From Salinicoccus carnicancri Crm (GTDB lineage Bacteria; Bacillota; Bacilli; Staphylococcales; Salinicoccaceae), in contig NZ_ANAM01000001.1 of assembly GCF_000330705.1 (NCBI RefSeq), forward strand, positions 1 to 64,000: a stretch of DNA of 64,000 nt, read 5' to 3'. Both the position numbers and the translations under genes were made by a program. The notes below the pieces were generated by a model. It had not been told where the DNA came from. It did not search any database and was given only the letters and a program-made list of their open reading frames with translations. Below, piece by piece: positions 8,877 to 17,538 of the stretch (positions within the stretch are counted from its first letter, which is position 1; every line of letters starts with the position of its first letter).

Positions 8877-9335
8877 TTATTTCAGCGCAGGCAGAATCCT
8901 GTCGCCGATCCTTGCGAATATGAACGTACCGATAAACGTCGTTATCAGTGTCGAAATGGTAATGGTGACAAAGCTGAACCAGAATGGGATACCGGCCACC
9001 AGCCACAGCATCAGGCCGACAAAGACACCGCAGAGCAGGCTGTACTGCGCGTCGTTTACCCAGGCATTTTTTATGAAGTAGCTGATCGTATATGATATGA
9101 CGGCAATCCCGACACCGACGACTACATCCATGACACCGAGCCCGGAAAAAAGATTGGCGATACCGACACCCAGGATGATTCCCGGAATGTATTTACGGTT
9201 GAAAAACGGGATGACCGCGAGCATCTCGCTGACCCGGATCTGTATCGCCATCGTACCGATGGGGTTGACCACCGTCAGCGCAACATAGATTGCCGCAAGC
9301 AGGGCGTTGTATACCAGTGTTCTGTTTTTGATAAT
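8877..9335 (-). CDS. queT: Queuosine precursor transporter QueT, with an apparent ATT start
   Basis: About 152 residues with five or so membrane segments and the QueT-family signature IQIRVSEMLAVIPFF. It is thought to be the substrate-binding S component of an ECF importer for queuosine precursors. The conserved N-terminus (NALLAAIYVALTVVNP) is encoded upstream of the first canonical start (GTG, 9272). The only start placed correctly after the AAGGAG (9342-9347, 6-base spacing) is an ATT at 9333-9335; an ATC follows it. A preQ1-I riboswitch precedes the gene, which supports the assignment. Confidence 0.88.
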   Translation of the reverse strand: MIKNRTLVYNALLAAIYVALTVVNPIGTMAIQIRVSEMLAVIPFFNRKYIPGIILGVGIANLFSGLGVMDVVVGVGIAVISYTISYFIKNAWVNDAQYSLLCGVFVGLMLWLVAGIPFWFSFVTITISTLITTFIGTFIFARIGDRILPALK

Positions 9336-9341
9336 ATCAAT

Positions 9342-9378
9342 CTCCTTAGTTTTTTATACAGGGAGTTTGCGAACCTGT
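9342..9378 (-). promoter_or_regulatory. PreQ1-I riboswitch controlling queT
   Basis: The minus strand reads ACAGG (9374-9378), a loop beginning TTCGCAAACTC, CCTGT (9358-9362), then ATAAAAAACTAAGGAG. This is the class I preQ1 pattern: a 5-bp P1 stem, a C-containing loop and an A-rich tail that forms the pseudoknot. The tail runs straight into the Shine-Dalgarno sequence of queT, so ligand binding should block translation. Very compact aptamers of this kind are known ahead of queuosine genes. Confidence 0.9.
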
Positions 9379-9480
9379 GATAAAAACAATTCCAAATTTA
9401 ACCTCATAAATTCTATACCATAAATGATCAATTTACAATATGAAATTGGAAATATGCAGGAAGACCGCAGAACCACCTCC

Positions 9481-9879
9481 CTACAACTTCTCAGTATCCC
9501 AGCTTCTGAAACCGACAACCCTTTCCTCTTCCCAGAACTCTTTGAAGAAAGCCAGCGCATCCGCATACACGACCCCATCGTTCACATAGATCTTCCCATA
9601 ATCGTCGGAACCCTCAGGCGGCAGTGCCTCAACACGGTAGAGACCATCTTCACCCAAAGCCTGCAGGCTCTCAATTTCCAAATCTGAATTCAGGCAGCTC
9701 AGACATATAAATTCCCCGGCAGAACCATCTGCAGCAGTCTTCACCGCTTGTTCAACCTGCGGCCAGTCAGGTTCCACAATTTTTCCATCACCACCCGCCA
9801 GCAGCCAGTACTTTTCTGCAGGCACCGTATCTTCCTGACGTTGATTTTTATCCTTCCTGAAAAAATCAAAAAATCCCAT
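9481..9879 (-). CDS. Hypothetical small acidic protein
   Basis: A 132-residue cytoplasmic protein beginning MGFFDFFRKDK. No signal peptide or membrane segment. I do not recognise the family. The core contains YWLLAGGDGKIVEPDW and ends with an aromatic, acidic tail (FKEFWEEERVVGF). The start at 9879 is preceded by AAGGAG with 9 bases spacing; an upstream TTG frame extension overlaps that ribosome site and is unlikely. It is a single gene between queT and a plus-strand gene. Confidence 0.65.
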   Translation of the reverse strand: MGFFDFFRKDKNQRQEDTVPAEKYWLLAGGDGKIVEPDWPQVEQAVKTAADGSAGEFICLSCLNSDLEIESLQALGEDGLYRVEALPPEGSDDYGKIYVNDGVVYADALAFFKEFWEEERVVGFRSWDTEKL

Positions 9880-9992
9880 CCATATCCGCTCCTTTTTCAA
9901 ATTTAGCTCTAATACACTTTACATCATTGGCATAAAAAAATTCCATACATTACTTCTGTGCGGGTAAACTGTACTTAAAGGATGTGGGAGTA

Positions 9993-10883
9993 ATGAAGCT
10001 GGATGCGGTTGAAGTCCTGTTCATGCATTTCGTCAACGGCAGGACCCATGATGAAGCGGTGATGCATGACTTCTGGCTGACTCAATATGGGGCAGAAGCC
10101 GAAAGTCTGATTGAAAGCCTTATGGATAGAGATATCATCTGCAGGAATGACGATTTGCCGGTCACTTTGAAAAAATTGAAAGTGCCGGAGCTAAAAAATC
10201 TGCTGAAGCGCAGTGGTATGAAGGTCTCCGGAAACAAGAATGCACTGATTGAAAGAATCACATACAACAGACACATCATAGATTTCAGAGACGAAAACCT
10301 TAAAAGTGTCTATACTGTAAAAGTTGACTGCGCGGATCTCCTTGAACGGACACGTTTCATGGACTACTTCCATTTCAATGGGCACATCAGTATATATGAA
10401 GCCTATGGCTACTACAGGGCACATCCTGAAAAATCTCCGGACGCAGTCGTCACCGGCGTCCTGAGTGAAAAGATTGAAAACACCATACACGATAAAAATA
10501 AATACGATGCAATCAAATCTTTCCAGCTCCTTTCCCACTTTCATCAGGAGGAGATGAAAGATACGGAGGCCGCAATATTCTATCTCAACAATTTCACGAT
10601 GCTCATCATACTCCACTCCATAATGAGCTATCCAACATACAAAGTAATGCTTTCCGGAAGCCATTTCAACATTGATAACTTCACTGCTGACAAATACAGA
10701 AACCTGCTTGAAACCGGTCAGATGACACCTTACACGCTGTATCATTCACTCGTGGAAGATACTGAATTCCTCCCCTATCCATATGTGACACGGAAAAGGG
10801 CAGCCAGATTCATCACAGATTATGTGATGGGGGATGAGGATGCTGAAATCAAGCTGAGAAGCCTTCTGGATGATGGAGAATGA
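9993..10883 (+). CDS. SAP-domain protein of unknown function
   Basis: 296 residues. About residues 55-90 (VTLKKLKVPELKNLLKRSGM, then SGNKNALIERI) form a SAP motif, a two-helix DNA-binding element. The N-terminal segment resembles a short winged-helix-like region; the remainder (about 110-290) is alpha-helical with no recognised domain. Similar SAP proteins occur in phages and defence islands of Firmicutes, but no phage genes are nearby. The ATG at 9993 follows GGGAG closely; a GTG three codons upstream is an alternative. It may act on DNA, but this is inference from the one motif. Confidence 0.72.
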   Translation: MKLDAVEVLFMHFVNGRTHDEAVMHDFWLTQYGAEAESLIESLMDRDIICRNDDLPVTLKKLKVPELKNLLKRSGMKVSGNKNALIERITYNRHIIDFRDENLKSVYTVKVDCADLLERTRFMDYFHFNGHISIYEAYGYYRAHPEKSPDAVVTGVLSEKIENTIHDKNKYDAIKSFQLLSHFHQEEMKDTEAAIFYLNNFTMLIILHSIMSYPTYKVMLSGSHFNIDNFTADKYRNLLETGQMTPYTLYHSLVEDTEFLPYPYVTRKRAARFITDYVMGDEDAEIKLRSLLDDGE

Positions 10884-10916
10884 TTTGTCATCAGTCTGAA
10901 AAAATTACAGAATTGA

Positions 10917-10958
10917 AAAGAGCAGCGTCTGCCATTTTCCAGGCAACCGCTGCTCTTT
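10917..10958. terminator. Bidirectional terminator between the SAP gene and the BCCT gene
   Basis: AAAGAGCAGCG (10917-10927) pairs perfectly with CGCTGCTCTTT (10948-10958). The AT-rich flanks allow it to serve both converging genes. Confidence 0.75.
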
Positions 10959-10975
10959 CATGCTTTCTTATGCTT

Positions 10976-12607
10976 CTATTTTTCTTCTTCTGTATCCGGC
11001 GCTGTTTCATCCGGAAGTGTCTCTTCGAAAGCGACACGTTTTTCTTCCAGTTCTTTTTGCGTCTCTTCTCTGTAGCTCGGCTCATATACAAGCTGCTTTC
11101 TTTCAAGCTCGAGAATATCATGTTCACTGCGCAGGGCTTTGAACAGTGATATGCCGAGCAGTATGACAACAAATGTGAACGGGAATGCCGCAATAAGCAT
11201 AGCCATCTGTATAGCACCCAGGCCACCTGACCAGAGTAGTACAGTTGCAGTACCCGCCAGGATGACTCCCCAGATCATTTTGATCTTAAGTGGCGGGTTC
11301 AGGCCGCCGCCTGTTGTCAGCATACTGAGTACGAATGTACCGCTGTCTGCAGACGTGACGAAGAACGAAGCAATGAGTAATACTGCAATACCCATGACAA
11401 GGGCCGCTGCCGGATAGTTTTCCAGGAATGCGAACAACGCCACTTCATTGCCCTGTGAATCGAGAAGGCTGTAAAGTCCTCCGCCGAGGATATTATCCGA
11501 TTCAATGCCTGCAACACCAAAGATGGCGAACCAGATGGCACTGAAGAGAACCGGTACACCGGTCACGCCCAGGATGAACTCACGGATTGTTCTTCCCCGT
11601 GATACACGGGCAATGAAACTCCCGACAAACGCAGCCCAGCCGATCCACCAGGCCCAATAGAACAGTGTCCAGCTGTTCAGGAATTCCCTGTCGCCGACAA
11701 ATGAATTCATGTTGAATGTCATGCTTGCCAGATTCTGCACGTAATTACCTGTATTCGTCATGAATGCTTCGATCATCTGTATGGATGAACCAAAGATGAA
11801 GACGAACACCATCAGTGCAATAGCTGTCACTACGTTCGCCATACTCAAATAGCGTATACCTTTGTTTACACCTGTAGATGCTGAAAGAATGAACGCTATA
11901 GTAATGAAAATGATGACTAATGTCTGAGTAAACAGATTGTTCTCTATAGCATCAAAGCTGTAGCTTAAACCAGCCGTAATCTGTGTCGCACCAAGTCCAA
12001 GGGAAGTCGCGATACCGAAAATTGTGCCAAATACGGCTAAAACATCGATGCTTGACCCCAACCAGCCGTTTGACCTGTTGCCAAGGACCGGTGTGAGCGC
12101 TGAACTCATCAGCAATGGTGCCTTATGACGGAAGTTGAAATATGCCAGGGCAAGCCCGACCACTGCATATACTGCCCAAGGATGGAATCCCCAGTGGAAT
12201 AGCGTATACTGCAGCGCCTCCTGTGAAGCTGCAGCAGTTTCGCCCTCTGTAACAGGCGGATTATAATAGTGAGTGAGCGGCTCGGTTACTCCGTAGAAGA
12301 CGAGGCCGACACCCATACCCGCTGTAAACAGGAATGAGAACCATGTAAAATAACTATACTGCGCCTTTTCATTCTGTTTGCCCAGTCTGATTTTACCGTA
12401 CGGACTGATGACCAGGAACGCCGCGAAAATGACAAAAGCTGTCATTGCCAGCATATAGACCCAGCCGAATTTGTTTGAGATGAAGTCATTGATATATCCC
12501 AACACTGTCCCAACATTTGCGGGGAAAAATGCTCCCCATAATATGAATACAAATGCTATGGACAGAGAGACATAAAAGACCGGTGTGACCTTTGGTTTGT
12601 TGATCAT
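10976..12607 (-). CDS. BCCT-family glycine betaine/choline/carnitine transporter
   Basis: A 543-residue secondary transporter with 12 predicted membrane segments. Family motifs are clear: the glycine-rich GMGVGLVFYGVTEP segment in TM3 and the tryptophan-rich WAWWIGWAAFVGSFIARVSRG stretch near TM8. The acidic C-terminal tail (EETLPDETAPDTEEEK) is like the osmosensing tails of OpuD and BetP. I choose the ATG at 12607 because GGAGG stands just before it. Substrate cannot be told from sequence; betaine or choline uptake for osmoprotection is most likely. Confidence 0.9.
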   Translation of the reverse strand: MINKPKVTPVFYVSLSIAFVFILWGAFFPANVGTVLGYINDFISNKFGWVYMLAMTAFVIFAAFLVISPYGKIRLGKQNEKAQYSYFTWFSFLFTAGMGVGLVFYGVTEPLTHYYNPPVTEGETAAASQEALQYTLFHWGFHPWAVYAVVGLALAYFNFRHKAPLLMSSALTPVLGNRSNGWLGSSIDVLAVFGTIFGIATSLGLGATQITAGLSYSFDAIENNLFTQTLVIIFITIAFILSASTGVNKGIRYLSMANVVTAIALMVFVFIFGSSIQMIEAFMTNTGNYVQNLASMTFNMNSFVGDREFLNSWTLFYWAWWIGWAAFVGSFIARVSRGRTIREFILGVTGVPVLFSAIWFAIFGVAGIESDNILGGGLYSLLDSQGNEVALFAFLENYPAAALVMGIAVLLIASFFVTSADSGTFVLSMLTTGGGLNPPLKIKMIWGVILAGTATVLLWSGGLGAIQMAMLIAAFPFTFVVILLGISLFKALRSEHDILELERKQLVYEPSYREETQKELEEKRVAFEETLPDETAPDTEEEK

Positions 12608-12703
12608 TGATAAACCCTCCTGAATAGATTTGTATTGAGTGTTTTTCCTAAGTAAGCAAACCCCGGCCTGCATTCAGAGACTGTCATAGTTGCGGATGAT
12701 AAC

Positions 12704-12814
12704 ATGAAGTGTAAAACTTCCTGTAAAAAAGACCTCTGTATCGAGTGCATCTCAAAATGCCGTTTCAACCCTGAGCCCGGACATCACTTAGTTTATATAG
12801 GAAAAAAGAAATAA
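12704..12814 (+). CDS. Cysteine-rich microprotein (36 aa)
   Basis: A short frame starting ATG after GGATGA encodes 36 residues with five cysteines spaced C-x3-C-x4-C-x2-C-x3-C, followed by RFNPEPGHHLVYIGKKK. The cysteine pattern and paired histidines suggest a small metal-binding protein. It lies alone in the gap between the BCCT and helicase genes and reads divergently from BCCT. The ordered cysteine spacing argues against chance, but there is no homology evidence. The rest of the gap (12815-12963) shows nothing clear. Confidence 0.45.
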   Translation: MKCKTSCKKDLCIECISKCRFNPEPGHHLVYIGKKK

Positions 12815-12963
12815 TTACAACATTATATAGCGTAACATGGAAATATTACCAAGAGAACACCTCTCACGAAATGAATCCGCTTACCAATTATTTTTTGTGT
12901 ATTTATACAACTTCAGGATGAGAGGACACCGCTGGGTACTCCTCATGATGATATATACTTTCA

Positions 12964-15102
12964 TCACACTCCCTGTTTTTCAGCGAGACGTCTCTTTTCA
13001 ATCCCCAGCGCCTGCTGCTGGAGTGAAGACTCCGATTCTTCACGTCTGTCCTGTGCAACTTCCGCCACTTCAGAATCCCTCGCGTAAAGATTGAACAGCT
13101 GCGACTTTTCATCCAGCAGTTCCATCATGCTCACATCTATGCTATCTTCAGTCAGCAGTCTGTAGACCACCACATTACGGGATTGACCCATGCGGTATGC
13201 CCGGCTTATCGCCTGTTCCTCCGTAGACGGCTTCCACTGGGGTTCGCATAAAATGATGATACTGGCAGCCTGGATATTCAGCCCCACACCACCTGCAGTA
13301 ATCTGAGATACCAGCACCGCTCCAGGTTCCGCTGCTGTAAAGTCATCGATGATATGCTGTCTTTCGGCATTGGGTATATCTCCTGTGATTGCGGGGAATG
13401 ACGGCCCAGTCAAACGGTCCTGGACAACATCGATCACATCCCTGAAGAATGAGAACACCAGTACCTTGTGACCATTTTCCTTTGCCTCGCCGCAAATATC
13501 CAAGAGAGATTCAAGTTTGGGAGACGCTTCAGGACTGCCACCTGCCCATGCCGCACGCCGCATCTTCATCATGTTTCCGGATGCGACTGCACCATCATAT
13601 ATCTTCTGTTCCGCTTCACTGAATTCAGACCACCGTTCGATCACTTCAAGCTCAGGCAGCTCACCCAGTACATCTTCCCGGTTACGGCGCAGATAGACCG
13701 GTGCAATCTCCCGCTTGAATTTCCTTGGCTCAAGCAGATGCAGTTCGTTTGATAGTCTGGCAGCTACACCCGGCTGCAGCACACTCAAGAGCTGCTTCAT
13801 CTCACCCAGCCGGTTTTCAAGAGGAGTGCCGCTCATATATAGGCCGTATTCCGCCCGCTCCGACAGCTCATATACACTCCGGGACCGCTTCGCCCCGGGA
13901 TTTTTGACAAAATGTGCCTCGTCCACGATCAGCATATCCAGTTTTTCAATCTTCTCCTTATCCATGCGTCGTGTATGGCTGAAAGTCGTAATCAGCACTC
14001 CCGCATGATCCAGCCAGGCATCAAATGCTTCGTCCCTGCCTTTCCCATGGAAAATGTAAGTATTGATATCCGAAAACTTTGTCACTTCCCGCTTCCAATT
14101 GGCAACAACGCTGAGCGGACAGACGACAATCGAATATGGTTTTCCTTCCCGGCTCAAATGATTGATTGCCGCAAGTGCCTGAATCGTCTTCCCGAGCCCC
14201 ATCTCATCTCCAAGTAGTATCCTTTTATTGGAAAGGATATATTTCGCGCCAAACTCCTGGTAATGTCGCAGGGTCAAATTCTTCAGACCTGCCTTATCCA
14301 ACGGAAAGGCATTCACCGACTCCACGATTTCAGATGGTATGTCATCCGCCATCTTTTTCCGTGTATAACCGGTCACATTCTCGATTTCAGTATAGTATTT
14401 GATGTTATTGGATATGAAGTCCTCCCGGAGAAATTCGTCGCTGACATCAAATCGGACGACCGCATCATACCTCTCCCTGATATCACCAAGCTTCACAGAA
14501 AGATCACTTTCATTCACAGCTTCGATTTCCCGGGAAATTTTCTGTTTTTCCTCCCTGGGCTGGAAGAGTCCCATGAAGAAATTCCGCTGTTCCTTAATGA
14601 CTTCAAACTGTCCGGTGAACCTTTGCTTCAACTGATCGATCTCTTCCAATAAATGCTCGCTGTCGATGAGGATCCGCTGCTTAGAATAGATGGCCCTCAG
14701 CACTTCGTAATCCAGATTTGACAGATTGTCCGGGTTGATCCTTCCCTGTACCCGGGCATGGACGGATTGAGCTATCCTTGAGACCGCATCAGCCAGAGGA
14801 TAGGCGGACTTCTTCCCCACGCCGTGAATCTGCATGAACTGTTCCGGCGTATAGTCCGCCACATCCTGTATGGATTTGAAACCCGCATCGATCAGGTTGT
14901 TGATCGGCATACCCTTCTCAATCGTTGAAATCGTATCGATATGCATCCCTTGCAGCTTATCCCGCGCAATAATCATTTTGACTTGCTGCCACAGTCCGCT
15001 GATTTTCGGATTGAAATAATCCTCATCATACTTCCTTAGTTCTGCCGTTTTCGATTCAAGCTCTTTTTCAATTTTTATGACATCTTTTTTATTGTTGATC
15101 AT
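12964..15102 (-). CDS. HhH-SNF2 family DEAH helicase/translocase
   Basis: 712 residues. A helix-hairpin-helix (MQIHGVGKKSAYPLADAV) lies near residues 90-110 after an N-terminal coiled coil. The SNF2 ATPase begins near residue 275: LLGDEMGLGKT (motif I), IVDEAHF (DEAH box), MSGTPLENRL (III), VSQITAGGVGLNIQAA (V) and ISRAYRMGQSRNV (VI). All motifs are intact. It lacks a nuclease domain and has no partner methylase or defence gene beside it. Its role is unknown; DNA remodelling or repair is plausible. The ATG follows GAGGG. Confidence 0.85.
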   Translation of the reverse strand: MINNKKDVIKIEKELESKTAELRKYDEDYFNPKISGLWQQVKMIIARDKLQGMHIDTISTIEKGMPINNLIDAGFKSIQDVADYTPEQFMQIHGVGKKSAYPLADAVSRIAQSVHARVQGRINPDNLSNLDYEVLRAIYSKQRILIDSEHLLEEIDQLKQRFTGQFEVIKEQRNFFMGLFQPREEKQKISREIEAVNESDLSVKLGDIRERYDAVVRFDVSDEFLREDFISNNIKYYTEIENVTGYTRKKMADDIPSEIVESVNAFPLDKAGLKNLTLRHYQEFGAKYILSNKRILLGDEMGLGKTIQALAAINHLSREGKPYSIVVCPLSVVANWKREVTKFSDINTYIFHGKGRDEAFDAWLDHAGVLITTFSHTRRMDKEKIEKLDMLIVDEAHFVKNPGAKRSRSVYELSERAEYGLYMSGTPLENRLGEMKQLLSVLQPGVAARLSNELHLLEPRKFKREIAPVYLRRNREDVLGELPELEVIERWSEFSEAEQKIYDGAVASGNMMKMRRAAWAGGSPEASPKLESLLDICGEAKENGHKVLVFSFFRDVIDVVQDRLTGPSFPAITGDIPNAERQHIIDDFTAAEPGAVLVSQITAGGVGLNIQAASIIILCEPQWKPSTEEQAISRAYRMGQSRNVVVYRLLTEDSIDVSMMELLDEKSQLFNLYARDSEVAEVAQDRREESESSLQQQALGIEKRRLAEKQGV
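14525..14538. promoter_or_regulatory. Noc-binding-site-like palindrome
   Basis: ATTTCCCGGGAAAT is a perfect 14-bp palindrome identical to the Bacillus Noc-binding consensus as I recall it. It lies within the helicase gene; Noc sites are often intragenic. noc itself is encoded at 60.5-61.3 kb. Confidence 0.6.
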
Positions 15103-15171
15103 AGTGCCCTCGCGAAATTTGTCCTGCTTATCCTGCGGAATATTTGGATTTAAAATTCACTTTATGAAAAG

Positions 15172-16107
15172 CTATTCCACTTCAATGACATTCAGCTCGT
15201 ATATGAACTCTTCATCGAAGCTGATGTTGATGTAGTTCGCTCCGTCCACCGCCGGAATATATGCCGGTGCATCTTCAATTTCCATCGTCTCCATGAATTC
15301 GCTGCCTCTGTAGTAGCTGATTGATGCGGGTACGGTAATGGCATAACTTGCTGATGGGTCATATTCCAGCGCCTCGGTTACAGCATGATCCTCTTCCTCG
15401 ACAAAATTGCCATTTTCATCGATGACTTCACCCCGCATCAGGTTCTCCTCCGCAAGGAATTCCTGGCCGAACATGATCTGCCCCGAGAGGTTCTCCTCGA
15501 CAAGCCTGCCCCTTCCGACAAATTCTTCAGGTGTCGTATTCACTTCCTCGCCCTTGGCGGCCCCTTCCATTGCGGCATCATAAAATTCAAGCTCATCCGA
15601 CCTCACCTTTTCGACACTGATGACCACCCGGTCCGCCTCGGGCACCTTTTCTATGACCTTGGGACCTCCGTGGCCGTAGTTGTTGGTCTTGATGAACGCC
15701 TCCCCGTAATAATAGGAAACATATGAAGCCACTGTGACCGTATAATCCGTCTCCGGATCATAGTCGATGTAATCTGACCGCATCATATGATCACGCGGAT
15801 CATCCTCACCTTTGTAGTTTATCCAGTATCCTTCCTTGAAAGAGGCCCCGCCCAGAAGATCTTCCGGAGGCTCCTCTTCACTCTCTTCCGGACTGCCGTC
15901 ACCTTCGGTGTTGTCATCCTCCGACTCGTCAGAAGAGTCAGCCGGCGCTTCCGATTCCTCTGAAGATTCCTCCTCTGATGTATTATTTTCTGCGCTGTCC
16001 TCTTCAGATGTCTCATTGAGGGTTGCATTCTCATCCTCTGACTGCTGCTCCTGATTACATCCAACGAGGATGATGCCACTCAGTATTACAAATAATAAGA
16101 GTCTCAT
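15172..16107 (-). CDS. Lipoprotein with Glu/Ser-rich linker and a tandem repeated domain
   Basis: 311 residues. The signal sequence ends in a lipobox (LVGC, Cys17). An acidic Ser/Glu linker (about 20-75) follows, then two related units of about 100 residues. Each has a YDP-x3-Y-x-(V/I)-TV core followed by S-Y-x2-SYY-G-x2-F and a closing strand that names residues in beta order (VVISVEK, YINISFD). The start at 16107 has AGGGGTG six bases before it; a GTG three codons upstream is less well placed. It should be an extracytoplasmic lipoprotein with unknown ligand. Confidence 0.8.
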   Translation of the reverse strand: MRLLLFVILSGIILVGCNQEQQSEDENATLNETSEEDSAENNTSEEESSEESEAPADSSDESEDDNTEGDGSPEESEEEPPEDLLGGASFKEGYWINYKGEDDPRDHMMRSDYIDYDPETDYTVTVASYVSYYYGEAFIKTNNYGHGGPKVIEKVPEADRVVISVEKVRSDELEFYDAAMEGAAKGEEVNTTPEEFVGRGRLVEENLSGQIMFGQEFLAEENLMRGEVIDENGNFVEEEDHAVTEALEYDPSASYAITVPASISYYRGSEFMETMEIEDAPAYIPAVDGANYINISFDEEFIYELNVIEVE

Positions 16108-16349
16108 CCTTTTCACCCCTGCCCCTAAACATGCTTTAAATCAATCATACAATATTATAGGATGAATCTGAATATTTAATTAAATTATATTGTTGGCGAC
16201 TGCCCTTGGCCCTGGTGAAATTTTCAGTCATTTTTTCAAAACTGACGTGTCCCAAAGTAGACACCGTGATCTGTTCAGATTTCATAGAGAAACTGTTTTC
16301 CCTTTATATTTACTGTATTCACCTACAGTATAACATGCGCCACACATAA

Positions 16350-16379
16350 AAAAGTCCGAACACCGGACGGCATTCGGAC
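16350..16379 (-). terminator. Terminator after purC
   Basis: GTCCGAA (16354-16360) pairs with TTCGGAC (16373-16379), followed on the minus strand by a run of T. Confidence 0.8.
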
Positions 16380-16409
16380 CACATTCACAACAGCTGTTAA
16401 TGCCCTTGA

Positions 16410-17096
16410 TCACGCATCAAACAGGATCGCATTCAATTTCAGGGGCTCTATATATTCACCGGATTTATAGACACGCATATTGCCGCCGGAAATCTCATCG
16501 ATCAGCAGCACTTCACCGGTTTCATCATCCCGTCCGAACTCCAATTTGATATCGTACAAATCAAGACCCCGCTGTGCCAGTTCATCTTTGACGACTTCGC
16601 TGATCTTCACAGTCAGTTCCGCAATCTCCCCGTACTCACCCGGTTTCAATATACCAAGGGTTTCCAGGGCAGCTTCATTGATCAGCGGATCCTGACGCTC
16701 GTCATCCTTCAGAGTCATTTCCACATAGGCCGGCAGTTCCCCACCCTCTTCAATATAATCACCATAACGGCGGGTGAAGCTGCCCACAGCTTTGAAACGG
16801 CAGATGACCTCCAGCCCTTCCCCGAACACAGATACTTTTCTAACCCGCATTTCACGCGCTTCAATATCCGCATCCACATAATGGGTCGGAATACCCGCAG
16901 CATTCAGTTTCTCAAAGAAGAAACTCGTCATCTGAAGTCCCGCTTTCCCGGAACCCTCAACCTGGAGTCCAACCTGATTCTCGCCCGGATCGAACACACC
17001 ATCCTTGCCGGTCATATCATCTTTGAAATACAGTACAATCTGCCTGTCGTCATCCTGATATACATCCTTGGTCTTGCCTTTATAAATCAACTCCAT
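16410..17096 (-). CDS. purC: Phosphoribosylaminoimidazole-succinocarboxamide synthase
   Basis: SAICAR synthetase of purine biosynthesis, 228 residues, close to the family norm. Motifs include the N-terminal GKTKDVYQ, the catalytic region EVICRFKAVGSFTRRYG, and the C-terminal LIDEISGGNMRVY. The best start is the ATG at 17096 preceded by GGGGTGG. It stands alone here rather than in a pur operon, which is unusual for Bacilli. The signature second motif reads GSFTRRYG, slightly divergent from the common GSLxRRYG. Confidence 0.88.
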   Translation of the reverse strand: MELIYKGKTKDVYQDDDRQIVLYFKDDMTGKDGVFDPGENQVGLQVEGSGKAGLQMTSFFFEKLNAAGIPTHYVDADIEAREMRVRKVSVFGEGLEVICRFKAVGSFTRRYGDYIEEGGELPAYVEMTLKDDERQDPLINEAALETLGILKPGEYGEIAELTVKISEVVKDELAQRGLDLYDIKLEFGRDDETGEVLLIDEISGGNMRVYKSGEYIEPLKLNAILFDA

Positions 17097-17254
17097 ATGT
17101 ATCCACCCCATTCAGTTAGTTAATTTTCATTTTAACAGAGTGACGAGGGCCTTACCTGTAAAATAAAAAATTCCAATCTACTGTTATAGAAACGCCAGTT
17201 TCCAAACATACTAAGCCTCAGCATTTTCGAATAAGCCGCTTATGTGGCATGAAC

Positions 17255-17433
17255 TTACCAAACAGCCTGACCGCACACTCTGAAACCAGTGGACTCAATA
17301 TCCCTGGAATGTCTATTTAGGGCCATCCGTTCCAACGTCTTTTCACTCACATGACTACTAATCAGCGTCTGTAACAGTTGATTTGGGAGTTTTTCTCTGT
17401 ACAATTTTCCATGATATAAGTATCCTTTTCTTT
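17255..17433 (-). pseudogene. Possible decayed coding fragment
   Basis: Within the 17.1-17.5 kb gap, one minus-strand frame stays open for about 59 codons, reading ...YREKLPNQLLQTLISSHVSE.... It has protein-like composition but no start codon or ribosome site, and I cannot name a family. It may be the tail of a lost gene or chance. The rest of this gap holds nothing I can support. Confidence 0.2.
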
Positions 17434-17538
17434 AAGAAATATACAAAAATCTTGCACCTTACCCCATATTTTTTTGGACACTTACAACATACATTACAAC
17501 GTAGTAATTTAAAAAACGCATATAAGGGGAGAAAATAA

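Noticed and set aside
10891-11226. 111-codon minus-strand frame over the end of the BCCT gene
   Set aside because: It overlaps the transporter in another frame and has a basic, low-quality composition.
13860-13912. Other CCCGGG sites as Noc sites
   Set aside because: Sites such as those near 13898, 14748 and 23057 have several mismatches outside the core and do not meet the 14-bp pattern.
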